From the NCBI GenBank assembly GCA_023404805.1, contig JAEYAL010000298.1, forward strand, positions 1 through 9,231: 9,231 nt of DNA. Direction: 5' to 3'. Positions within the stretch are counted from its first letter, which is position 1. Every line of letters starts with the position of its first letter. The notes under the pieces are model-generated. The model saw nothing but the letters and a program-made list of their open reading frames with translations. It ran no database searches and was not told the origin of the DNA. The DNA is from Actinomycetes bacterium. GTDB taxonomy: Bacteria; Actinomycetota; Thermoleophilia; Solirubrobacterales; Solirubrobacteraceae. The position numbers and the translations under genes are program-made. This document shows, one piece after another, positions 1-6,167 of this stretch.

Positions 1-749
1 AGCCCGCGCCGGCCTTTGCCGGCCGACACGCCGGCCGGGCGTGGCGGCAGCGGCTCGCCCGCGAGCATCGCGGCCGGAACAGCCTGGCAGGCCCACTCGG
101 TGAGGCGGTCGAGGCCGGCCTCAGCCAAGGGCGCCGCGAGGCCGGGGGCGCGGCGGACCGGATCGTGGGCGTCGCTGGCGATGACGTGCACCAGCTCGGC
201 CTTGACCATCGCGAGCGCCACCTTCTGCACGGTGCGGCCGAACTGGCCCGACAGCGAGCCTGCGGTGATCTGCGCGATGGCGCCACCGCGCACGAGCTCG
301 CCGAGCAGGTGCTCGTCGTGGTGGAAGGCGGCGCAGCGCTCGGGGTGCGCGATCAGCACATCGTGGCCGCGGGACTGGATCGCGGCCACCATCTGCGGGA
401 GCCGGGGCACATCGGTGCCCAGCGGCGGCTCGAGCAGCAGCCAGGAGCTGGCGCCCAGATGGAGCTGGGCGAGCTCCTCGTCGTCGAGCTCGATCGCGCG
501 CGACAGCGACACCTCGGCGCCAGCCTGGATGCGGAGCGGCACGTCCGCGCCGGTGAGCGTCTCGCGCAGCCGCTGCGTCGCCTCGAGGATGCCCGCGCTG
601 GTGTTGCGGTGCCCGTGGCTCACGTGCGGCGTGCACACCACCGTGTCGATCCCCGCTGCGAGATGCACGCGCGCCTGCTCGATGGCGGCGGCGTCATCGG
701 CCGGGCCGTCATCGACGCCGGGCAGCAGATGGCAATGCAGGTCGATCAA
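1..749 (-). CDS. CpsB/YwqE-type PHP-domain tyrosine-protein phosphatase (3' end outside window)
   Basis: The reverse strand encodes 249 residues, with no stop before the window edge. All signatures of the Mn-dependent PHP phosphatase family (CpsB/CapC/YwqE) are present. The N-terminus is MIDLHCHLLPGVDDG, giving metal ligands H5 and H7. TPH follows at residues 40-42, AHPER at 134-138 and ASDAH at 191-195. In Firmicutes such enzymes dephosphorylate the tyrosine autokinases that control capsule and exopolysaccharide export. No kinase or polysaccharide gene is visible here, so that role is family knowledge only. The length fits a nearly complete protein, and only a Pro/Gly-rich tail runs off the edge. 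The only usable start in frame is TTG at 749, placed so that the conserved IDLHCH follows at once, and no Shine-Dalgarno is visible. It lies 60 bp behind coaX and in the same frame. The family call is strong, but the substrate is unknown and histidinol phosphatase-like activity cannot be excluded. Confidence 0.85.
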   Translation of the reverse strand, partial: MIDLHCHLLPGVDDGPADDAAAIEQARVHLAAGIDTVVCTPHVSHGHRNTSAGILEATQRLRETLTGADVPLRIQAGAEVSLSRAIELDDEELAQLHLGASSWLLLEPPLGTDVPRLPQMVAAIQSRGHDVLIAHPERCAAFHHDEHLLGELVRGGAIAQITAGSLSGQFGRTVQKVALAMVKAELVHVIASDAHDPVRRAPGLAAPLAEAGLDRLTEWACQAVPAAMLAGEPLPPRPAGVSAGKGRRG

Positions 750-809
750 CGCGGCAGAGAGTAGACGTGTCGAGGGGCCAACGCGCTGGTCCGATCGGGC
801 GGCGGCGGG

Positions 810-1577
810 CTACCGGTCCTGCTTGTGCCAGATCAGGTGCAGGCCGCGGAGGGTGAGGTCGGAGTCGATCTCGTCGATCGACTCGCAGAACGGCACGACG
901 ACGCCCGCCAGGCCCCCGGTGGCGATGGTGTGCACGTCGGCGCCGAGCTCGCCGCGGATGCGCTTCACGATCCCGTCGACGGCCGCGGAATAGCCATAGA
1001 GCACGCCGCCGCGGATGGCCTCGACCGTCGACTTGCCCACGACGCTGCGCGGCGGGAGCAGGTCGATCTTGGGGAGTTTGGCGCCGCGGTCGGCCAGCGC
1101 ATCGAGCGAGATCTCGACGCCCGGCTGGATCAGGCCGCCGAGGTGGTCGCCCTCAGCCGAGACGACGTCGTACGTGATCGCGGTGCCGAAGTCGACCACG
1201 ATGCAGGCGTCCTGCACGCGGTCGTAGGCGGCGACGGCGTTCACGAGGCGGTCGGCGCCCAGCTCGCGCGGATTGTCGAGCCGGATCGACATGCCCGTCT
1301 TCACGCCGGGGCCCACGACCACCGTCTCGTGGCTCAGGTAGCGCGCGCCGACCTCGACCCATTCCGGGGCGAGTTCCGGCACCGTCGACGACACGATCGA
1401 GCCTTTGAGCTCCGACAGCTCGACCCCGCGCAGCCGCAGCAGCGAGCGCAGCTGCGCGCCGAGCTGGTCGGCCGTCGACTGGCGGATCGTGGCCATCCGC
1501 CAGTGCTCCACGAGCTCATCGCCGCGGTAGGTCCCGAAATGGGTCTGAGTGTTGCCGACATCGACGACCAGAAGCAC
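810..1577 (-). CDS. coaX: type III pantothenate kinase
   Basis: This 255-residue protein has the full length and all motifs of CoaX. It phosphorylates pantothenate to 4'-phosphopantothenate with ATP and a monovalent cation in the cytosol, the first step of CoA synthesis. The ASKHA-fold phosphate-1 motif DVGNT is at residues 6-10 and the catalytic Asp region ELGADR at 105-110. The phosphate-2 motif DFGTAITYD is at 129-137, followed by GGLIQPG at 147-153 and the adenosine-region ATGG at 219-222. The start is GTG at 1577, directly before LLVVDVGNT, so no alternative is plausible. A weak AGG lies just upstream, inside a set of inverted repeats described separately. It is followed by the CpsB-type phosphatase after 60 bp, and a PAP2 gene and a possible small ORF precede it on the same strand. 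Identification is near certain. Confidence 0.96.
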   Translation of the reverse strand: MLLVVDVGNTQTHFGTYRGDELVEHWRMATIRQSTADQLGAQLRSLLRLRGVELSELKGSIVSSTVPELAPEWVEVGARYLSHETVVVGPGVKTGMSIRLDNPRELGADRLVNAVAAYDRVQDACIVVDFGTAITYDVVSAEGDHLGGLIQPGVEISLDALADRGAKLPKIDLLPPRSVVGKSTVEAIRGGVLYGYSAAVDGIVKRIRGELGADVHTIATGGLAGVVVPFCESIDEIDSDLTLRGLHLIWHKQDR

Positions 1578-1590
1578 CGCCTGAGTATGC

Positions 1591-1608
1591 CTCAGCGGAC
1601 CCGCTGAG
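1591..1608. promoter_or_regulatory. inverted repeat just upstream of coaX start
   Basis: CTCAGCGG and CCGCTGAG form perfect 8-bp arms separated by 2 bp, ending 13 bp before the coaX GTG. In RNA read from the minus strand this would be a 7-bp stem with a 4-nt loop. A third copy of the core (CTGAG, 1581-1585) lies between this element and the start codon and could pair with the middle arm instead. It may be an operator or a leader hairpin. There is no U-tract, so it is not a standard terminator. Confidence 0.4.
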
Positions 1609-1638
1609 CGGGCCGGGCGGCGGCGCTGGCCGTGTCCG

Positions 1639-1734
1639 TTAGATCAGCTGCGTGGCGAGGAGCGCGAAGCTCGTCCACGCCACCGCGGCCAAGGCGACTG
1701 CCGTCGCCAGTCCAGTAATGCGTCCCAGGTGCAT
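1639..1734 (-). CDS. possible 31-residue single-pass membrane peptide
   Basis: An ATG at 1734 opens a 31-codon frame that ends at TAA (1639-1641). The peptide starts MHLGRITGLATAVALAAVAW and ends TSFALLATQLI. After a short N-terminal part carrying one Arg and one His, residues 7-31 are almost wholly hydrophobic, which is one transmembrane segment. It begins 9 bp after the stop of the PAP2 gene, occupies most of the otherwise empty 166-bp gap before coaX, and could be co-transcribed with both. No strong Shine-Dalgarno is seen. I recognise no family. Such short hydrophobic frames can arise by chance in GC-rich DNA, so this is a candidate that needs conservation or ribosome-profiling support. 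Confidence 0.4.
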   Translation of the reverse strand: MHLGRITGLATAVALAAVAWTSFALLATQLI

Positions 1735-1743
1735 GTGGTCACA

Positions 1744-2445
1744 CTAAGTCTTCCGACGGGGGAAGTGCGGCCGCAGAGCCAGGTCAGGGCTGGCCCCGCC
1801 TGCACCGGTTAGCAGTGCAGCGCAGAGCAGCCAGGCGAACCCGGCCAGATACCCGGCGACGACGTCGCTCACGAAGTGGGCGTCTGCGATAACCCGAAAG
1901 GGCCCCATGGCGAGCAGGAGGGCGATCAGGACCGCCGCGATGTCGCGTCGGCCCTTGCTCCAGGCCAGCCACGCGAGCGACCCGAACATCGCCACGCCGT
2001 AGACCGTGTGGCCGCTCGGGTAGTTCATCCCAGACTGCGCGACGCCGAACTTCACGATCATGAGCGGGGTCGGCCCCGAGAGGACCTTGAGGACCATGTT
2101 CGCGAAGACGCCGAGGCAGGCGATCACCACGAACCAGACCCCGCGCCGACCGCACGCCCGTGCGACGAACCACAGCGCCACGCACCCCGTGAGGAACGCG
2201 ACCGGCTGCCCGCCGATCACCGAGAAGAACGTGCCGAAGTCTCGCCACGGCTGCACCAGGTAGACGGCGTCGAGATGCGTCTGCGCCCAGCGGTCACCCG
2301 GAAGCGGACCCGCCCATTTGAGCCACAGGCGCAGGACCAGGACCCCGAGGACGCAGAGCGCGGCAGCAGCGATCGCAGCGCGGCGCGCAGTCCTGGCAGC
2401 GGAATCGCTCACAGGCGCATGGTGACGCACCGCCAGCCGGGCCAA
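1744..2445 (-). CDS. PAP2-superfamily membrane phosphatase with altered first motif
   Basis: This 233-residue integral membrane protein has about six hydrophobic segments, near residues 24-43, 75-96, 102-120, 147-163, 168-181 and 195-213. The PAP2 motifs C2 (NYPSGH, 142-146) and C3 (R184-x5-H190-x3-D194) are intact, giving the nucleophilic and acid/base histidines of a lipid phosphatase or phosphatidic-acid/undecaprenyl-pyrophosphate phosphatase. The first motif, normally K-x6-R-P, reads K120-VLSGPTPL and lacks the arginine. The start is uncertain: TTG at 2445 gives the longest frame, GTG at 2430 or 2412 are alternatives, and none has a good Shine-Dalgarno. It is divergent from the GST-like gene across a palindromic site and is followed by a possible small membrane ORF and coaX. 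The substrate cannot be told from sequence. Confidence 0.85.
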   Translation of the reverse strand: MARLAVRHHAPVSDSAARTARRAAIAAAALCVLGVLVLRLWLKWAGPLPGDRWAQTHLDAVYLVQPWRDFGTFFSVIGGQPVAFLTGCVALWFVARACGRRGVWFVVIACLGVFANMVLKVLSGPTPLMIVKFGVAQSGMNYPSGHTVYGVAMFGSLAWLAWSKGRRDIAAVLIALLLAMGPFRVIADAHFVSDVVAGYLAGFAWLLCAALLTGAGGASPDLALRPHFPRRKT

Positions 2446-2468
2446 CGCCAGGAGGGGCCGGGTGACCG

Positions 2469-2493
2469 CATAACTGACTCCTAGTCAGTTATG
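2469..2493. promoter_or_regulatory. 25-bp perfect palindrome, TetR-type operator candidate
   Basis: CATAACTGACT and AGTCAGTTATG are perfect 11-bp inverted arms around a 3-bp spacer (CCT). The site sits in the middle of the 74-bp gap between the divergent PAP2 and GST-like genes, 23 bp from the PAP2 TTG and 26 bp from the GST-like ATG, and is much richer in AT than its surroundings. ACTGACT/AGTCAGT half-sites are of the kind bound by many actinobacterial TetR-family repressors. No regulator gene lies in the window. Its symmetry and position suggest control of one or both flanking genes. A role as a bidirectional hairpin is less likely because no gene ends here. Confidence 0.65.
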
Positions 2494-2519
2494 TCTCGGA
2501 TCCTGTTACGGTGGGCCTC

Positions 2520-3263
2520 ATGCGCCACACGCTCCACGTCATCAACGGCTCCCACCCTTGTGCCGCGGTGCTGCGCGCGCTGGAGCTCAAGGGCATCGAT
2601 GTGCGGATCGTCGAGTACCTCCCGCCGTTCCACCCGCCGATCCTCAAGCTCCGCTTCGGCTACAGCCACGTGCCGGTGCTGGTGCTCCCCGGCGGCGAGG
2701 TCGTGCGCGGTTCGCGGCCGATCATGCAGCGGCTCGAGGCGATCCAGCCGGAGCCGCCGCTCTACCCCCGCGACCACATCCAAGCGATCGAGGAGGCCGA
2801 GCGCTGGGGCGACGAGGTCCTCCAGATGGCCGCGCGGCGGCTGCTGTGGGCGGCGGTCGGCAACAGCCCGGGGGCGCTCTCGTCGTTCCAGGCGGGCAGC
2901 AAGCTGCCGGGGCTGCCCTCCCCCATCGTCCGGCTGATCGCGCCGGCCGTGATCGCCGGCGAAGGCCGGATCCACGGCGTCACGCCTGAGCGCGTCCGCG
3001 CAGCCGCGTCGTCGCTGCCGTCGATGTTCGACCGGCTCGAGGAGTTCCACGCCGCGGGCGCGTTCGGCACGTCGATCCCGACGGGCGCCGACTTGCAGAT
3101 CGGCGCGAGCCTGCAGCTGATCCGGGCGATCGACGATCTGCGGCCGCTCGTCGACAGCCACGAGCACGCGCGCGAGATCGCCCGCTGGCTCCCGACGTCG
3201 CCGGGGCGCGTGCCCGCGGGAGCGCTCGCCGGCGAGTACCTGGAGCTGGCCGTCAGCGGCTGA
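2520..3263 (+). CDS. glutathione S-transferase N-terminal domain-like protein
   Basis: This is a 247-residue soluble protein. Residues 1-75 look like a thioredoxin-fold GST N-terminal domain. MRHTLHVINGSHPCAAVLRA begins it, with a 'HPC' at the usual active-site turn, then a helix ending GIDVRIVEY. It continues with VPVLVLPGGEVVRGSRPIM, which matches the cis-Pro and 'gg..v.gS..I' glutathione-site pattern. The remainder (about 90-240) is helical, as in a GST C-terminal domain, but has no signature I can name. ATG at 2520 is preceded by a GGTGGG at suitable distance and is preferred over GTG at 2511. Since actinobacteria generally lack glutathione, a classical transferase role is doubtful, and a mycothiol-related or structural role is possible. 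The palindrome 26 bp upstream suggests repressor control. It converges with the protease gene. Confidence 0.72.
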   Translation: MRHTLHVINGSHPCAAVLRALELKGIDVRIVEYLPPFHPPILKLRFGYSHVPVLVLPGGEVVRGSRPIMQRLEAIQPEPPLYPRDHIQAIEEAERWGDEVLQMAARRLLWAAVGNSPGALSSFQAGSKLPGLPSPIVRLIAPAVIAGEGRIHGVTPERVRAAASSLPSMFDRLEEFHAAGAFGTSIPTGADLQIGASLQLIRAIDDLRPLVDSHEHAREIARWLPTSPGRVPAGALAGEYLELAVSG

Positions 3264-3265
3264 CC

Positions 3266-3291
3266 GCGCGGCCTCGGCGTGCGCGCCGCGC
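3266..3291. terminator. GC stem-loop between convergent genes
   Basis: GCGCGGC (3266-3272) and GCCGCGC (3285-3291) are perfect 7-bp arms around a 12-nt loop. They fill the 27-bp gap between the ends of the convergent GST-like and protease genes, and the last base overlaps the protease stop codon. The position suits a bidirectional terminator. There is no U-tract on either strand, and inverted repeats are common in such GC-rich sequence, so the call is tentative. Confidence 0.35.
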
Positions 3292-4856
3292 TAGCTGACG
3301 CGCGCCCGGACCTTCGCCGAGCGGTTGACCTGCTCGACGTTGCCGGTGTTCGGGTTGCGGCCTGAGAGCACCGCCGTGGCTGTGAGCGTGAGGAGCGACT
3401 TGCGCCGCGCGCGCTTGGAGATCCGGAACCGCAGCGCGGCCGTCGCGCCCTGCTGGCCGCGCACGGCCGGCGCGACGCACTTGGGCTTCTCAGCGCCGAG
3501 CTTGACGCAGACGTTGGCCTGATCGGCCGCGGCAAACAGGTTGGTCAGCGTGACCTTGACCGTCAGGACCTTGCCGCGCTTGACCGACTTCGGCCCGCTC
3601 ACAGCCATGAGGCCTTCGCTGAGCCGGAACGGCGTGATGGGCTGCGGGCGGATCGGAGGCTCGCCCTTGCCGAGTCCGCGCAGCACCGGGCCCGATGACG
3701 CGACCGGGCCAGCCATCGCGACGCCGCCGTCGTTGGCGGCGTAGGCCGCGCAGCGGAGGGTGCGTCCGATGTCGGCGTCGGTCGGCTTGTAGCTGAACGA
3801 CGAGCCGCCGGTGCCGGTCGCGACCGAGCGGCCGGCGTCGGTTGAGATCTTCCACTTGGTGGTCAGCGCGCCGCTGAAGCTGGCGCTGCAGACGATGGGC
3901 TGGCCGACCGACACCAGGCCGCCAAGCGCATCGAAGGTGGTGTCGCCGGTGACGCGCGGAGCGATCGGCGGCGACGGCGAGCCGGCGAGAAAGCGCCGGT
4001 TCTCGGGCGTCGCCAGGTTCACGTAGTTCTCGGCCTCGCCCGCCGGGCAGCCTTCGGGACCGTTGCTGACGATGCCGACGAGCACCGGCGGCGTGGTCTG
4101 CGTCACGAGCGGTCCGCCGCTGTCGCCCGAGCAGGCGGCGCCCGCGGGCGTGCGGACGCAGAGGGCTGCGGCGTTGTCGAAGCTCTGGCAGACCGTCGGC
4201 GTCTCGACGCGCGACGACAGCGAGTACAGGCCGCCGTTCGGCACCGTGTTCGCGAGCTGGCGTCCGAAACCGCTCACGAGCACGTCCTGGCCCACCAGCA
4301 GCGGCTCGTCGCCGATCGGCTCGTCGGGCGGCAGCTTCACGGCGCGCGCGGTTGTGCCGGTGAGGTCGAGCGGCTCGTCGAGCTCCAGCACGGCCAGGTC
4401 GCCTGCGGTCTGGACCTCGTTCGGGTTCCAGTGCGGGTGGATGCGGGCGTCGGCCACCACGACCTCTTGCGGATCGTCGCCAGCGACCGGGGTGTCGGTG
4501 TGCGAGACGCCCGCCAGGATGCCGAGGCCGCCCTCCATCGGGTCCGCCCCGACGTCGACGCCGTACACGCAGTGCGCCGCCGTCACCACGGTGAGCGCGT
4601 CGATGATCGCGCCGCCGCAGTCGAAGCCGCCGTCGGCGCCGCCGCGCGACCAGACGCTGACCTGCCATGGCACCTTCGTGATGGCGGTCGAGGCGCCGCC
4701 GACGACGCGCGGCTGGGGCGCCTGCACGGCCCGAGCCTGCACGGCCTGGGCCTGCGCGGCGGGCGCCGCTGCGGGAGCCAGCGCCGCAAGCGCCGTCAGC
4801 GCGAGGAGGCGGCGCAGGACGCGTCGATCGGTGCGGGAGCAGCGCAGGAGGGACAT
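3291..4856 (-). CDS. secreted chymotrypsin-fold (S1) serine protease with C-terminal Ig-like modules
   Basis: With the ATG at 4856 this is 521 residues; GTG at 4877 would add seven. The N-terminus is basic (RTDRRVLRR) followed by a hydrophobic stretch LLALTALAALAPAAAPA and AQA, a signal peptide. After a short pro-segment comes PRVVGG, the usual activation site (cleavage after R50). The catalytic triad is H95 in TAAHC, D153 in AGDLAVLEL and S246 in GDSGGPL. Six residues before the catalytic serine, where trypsin has Asp189, the sequence reads A-A-C-S-G-D-S. The S1 pocket therefore holds Ala, arguing for small or hydrophobic P1 residues rather than Arg/Lys. From about residue 290 there are two beta-rich modules: an Ig-like domain (two cysteines, with GQPIVCSASFSG and GRTLRCAAYA) and a Lys/Arg-rich domain ending RSAKVRARVS. 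It is 38 bp downstream of folK, same strand, but unrelated in function. Confidence 0.9.
   Translation of the reverse strand: MSLLRCSRTDRRVLRRLLALTALAALAPAAAPAAQAQAVQARAVQAPQPRVVGGASTAITKVPWQVSVWSRGGADGGFDCGGAIIDALTVVTAAHCVYGVDVGADPMEGGLGILAGVSHTDTPVAGDDPQEVVVADARIHPHWNPNEVQTAGDLAVLELDEPLDLTGTTARAVKLPPDEPIGDEPLLVGQDVLVSGFGRQLANTVPNGGLYSLSSRVETPTVCQSFDNAAALCVRTPAGAACSGDSGGPLVTQTTPPVLVGIVSNGPEGCPAGEAENYVNLATPENRRFLAGSPSPPIAPRVTGDTTFDALGGLVSVGQPIVCSASFSGALTTKWKISTDAGRSVATGTGGSSFSYKPTDADIGRTLRCAAYAANDGGVAMAGPVASSGPVLRGLGKGEPPIRPQPITPFRLSEGLMAVSGPKSVKRGKVLTVKVTLTNLFAAADQANVCVKLGAEKPKCVAPAVRGQQGATAALRFRISKRARRKSLLTLTATAVLSGRNPNTGNVEQVNRSAKVRARVS
4720..4764. repeat. 15-bp tandem repeat, three copies, in the protease pro-region
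   Basis: Three consecutive 15-bp units begin at 4720, 4735 and 4750, each starting GCCTGC(A/G)CGGC. The first two are identical for 12 bases and the third is more diverged. On the coding strand they specify the pentapeptide series AAQAQ, AVQAR, AVQAP, which lies between the signal-peptide hydrophobic core and the PRVVGG activation site. Being a multiple of three, copy changes would preserve the frame and alter only pro-segment length. Confidence 0.7.
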
Positions 4857-4894
4857 CTCGTCATCTGCTCGGCGCACGGCCGGGCGAACTTGAG

Positions 4895-5413
4895 TCAGAC
4901 CGTAGCGCGAAGGGGCTCGCCCTCGCGCCGAACGCCCTCGTCGAGCGGCAGCTGCGCCAGCGCATCGGCGAGCGAAGTCCCGTCTGGGATGCGGAGGTCG
5001 AAGTCGAGCTCGAGCAGCGGCACCAGGACGAACCGCCGCGTCGTGACCTGCGCGTGCGGCAGCGTCAGCCGCTCGCTCGTGAAGGGCTCATCGCCGAGCA
5101 GCAGCACGTCGACGTCGATCGCCCGCGGCCCGTGGCGGACGTACTCCGGCGACGACTCGTGCGCGCGGCCCCGCTCCCGTTCGACGGACTTGCAGGCGTC
5201 GAGCAGGCCGATCGGGCCCAGGTCGGTCTCGATCTCGACGCACGCGTTGAGGAACGAGGGCTGGTCGAGGATCTCGCCGACCGGATCGGTGTCGTAGGTG
5301 GCGCTGCTGCGGGTCACCGTCACTCCGTGCGCGGGCAGGAGATCGACAGCGGCCTGCAGCTCGGCGCGGCGGTCGCCGACGTTGGACCCGAGGCCCAGGA
5401 AGCCGCGGGTCAT
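4895..5413 (-). CDS. folK: 2-amino-4-hydroxy-6-hydroxymethyldihydropteridine pyrophosphokinase
   Basis: This 172-residue enzyme transfers pyrophosphate from ATP to 6-hydroxymethyl-7,8-dihydropterin, the step between FolB and FolP. It has the family signatures LGSNVGD at residues 8-14, QPSFLN at 51-56 and ERERGR at 78-83. The PROSITE-type HPPK core RHGPRAIDVDVLLLG runs over 93-107, with D100 and D102 as Mg ligands. It is followed by LPHAQVTTRRFVLVPL (118-133), where the usual LPHP proline is Ala. Length is normal. The ATG at 5413 overlaps the stop of the upstream MBL-like gene (ATGA), indicating translational coupling. The secreted protease follows closely on the same strand. Identification is secure. 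Confidence 0.96.
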   Translation of the reverse strand: MTRGFLGLGSNVGDRRAELQAAVDLLPAHGVTVTRSSATYDTDPVGEILDQPSFLNACVEIETDLGPIGLLDACKSVERERGRAHESSPEYVRHGPRAIDVDVLLLGDEPFTSERLTLPHAQVTTRRFVLVPLLELDFDLRIPDGTSLADALAQLPLDEGVRREGEPLRATV

Positions 5414-6033
5414 CGCTGCTTGGCGAGCACCACGAGCGCGCGCGGCCCGCGGATCGGGAAGAGCGGGATGTCGCGGATCCGCTGGCGGTAGGCCGCGGCG
5501 AGGTGCTCCGCGGCGTGCTCATGGACCGGTCCGCCGTGGCCCATCAGCAGGTGCTGCACCGGCAGGTTCTCGCCGACCGTGAACCGCTTGAGGCCGCGCA
5601 GGAACGGGTGGACGCCGACGGGGTTGTCGTGGCGCAGCGCCGTGTAGAGGCTCCCGCCGACGACCTCCGAGATCACGAGCGTGCCCGTGTCCGGCCACCA
5701 GATCGCTGCCTCACGCCAGTACTTCTTGCCGTTGATCACCGGGATGACCTGGAACGGCGTGCCCTCGAGCTTGTCGCCGCGCCAGGCGCGGATGAGCGGC
5801 ACGTCGTAGTGCTTGGCGAGATGCGAGACGTCGCGCGGGTGGCGGTCCAGCAGCTGGATCACGCCGGCGATCTCGGCGCGCTGCGTGACCTGCTCCAGCG
5901 CCTCGGGCTCGTCGACGGCATCGATCAGCCACGCCTTGCCGTCGACGATCAGCGCATGTGAGGCGCGCAGCATCCAGTCGTCCTGGACCCACGACACGCC
6001 ATGCTCGAAGGGCTCGATCAACTTGGTCGCCAT
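5410..6033 (-). CDS. metallo-beta-lactamase-fold-like protein with altered metal motif
   Basis: This 207-residue protein has the outline of a single-domain MBL-fold hydrolase. SHALIVDGKAWLIDAV (25-40) matches the 'n.ylv...g..lliD' strand pair. LLDRHPRDVSHLAKHYDVPL (61-80) sits where HxHxDH normally lies, and MGHGGPVHEHA (164-174) resembles the C-terminal G-H-G strand. The metal motif is D63-R-H65-P-R-D68 instead of HxHxDH, so at most a subset of ligands remains. The internal GD of the family is also replaced (LVISEVVGG). It may bind one metal, use another ligand set, or be non-catalytic. The ATG at 6033 has a weak AGG upstream. Its stop overlaps the folK start by 4 bp, tying it to folate gene expression, though a pteridine substrate is only a guess. 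Confidence 0.7.
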   Translation of the reverse strand: MATKLIEPFEHGVSWVQDDWMLRASHALIVDGKAWLIDAVDEPEALEQVTQRAEIAGVIQLLDRHPRDVSHLAKHYDVPLIRAWRGDKLEGTPFQVIPVINGKKYWREAAIWWPDTGTLVISEVVGGSLYTALRHDNPVGVHPFLRGLKRFTVGENLPVQHLLMGHGGPVHEHAAEHLAAAYRQRIRDIPLFPIRGPRALVVLAKQR

Positions 6034-6167
6034 CGCCTGGTGACACTAGTGAAGCTTTCGCTGCGCGCGCGGGCAGAGGCCCGGGCGGGCCGCAGCGGCG
6101 GGGCAAGTCTCAAGGTGTCCTGGAGGGTCTGACGCCGGTCCAAACTCCCCGATGCGCGGGCAGGGCG

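Noticed and set aside
3490..4668. 392-codon minus-strand frame within the protease gene
   Set aside because: Overlaps the protease in another frame and is almost a run of Arg-rich low-complexity residues; the protease frame holds the complete catalytic triad.
4857..4877. GTG at 4877 as the protease start
   Set aside because: It adds seven acidic and basic residues (MRRADDE) before a typical signal peptide that starts at ATG 4856. It cannot be excluded but is less likely.
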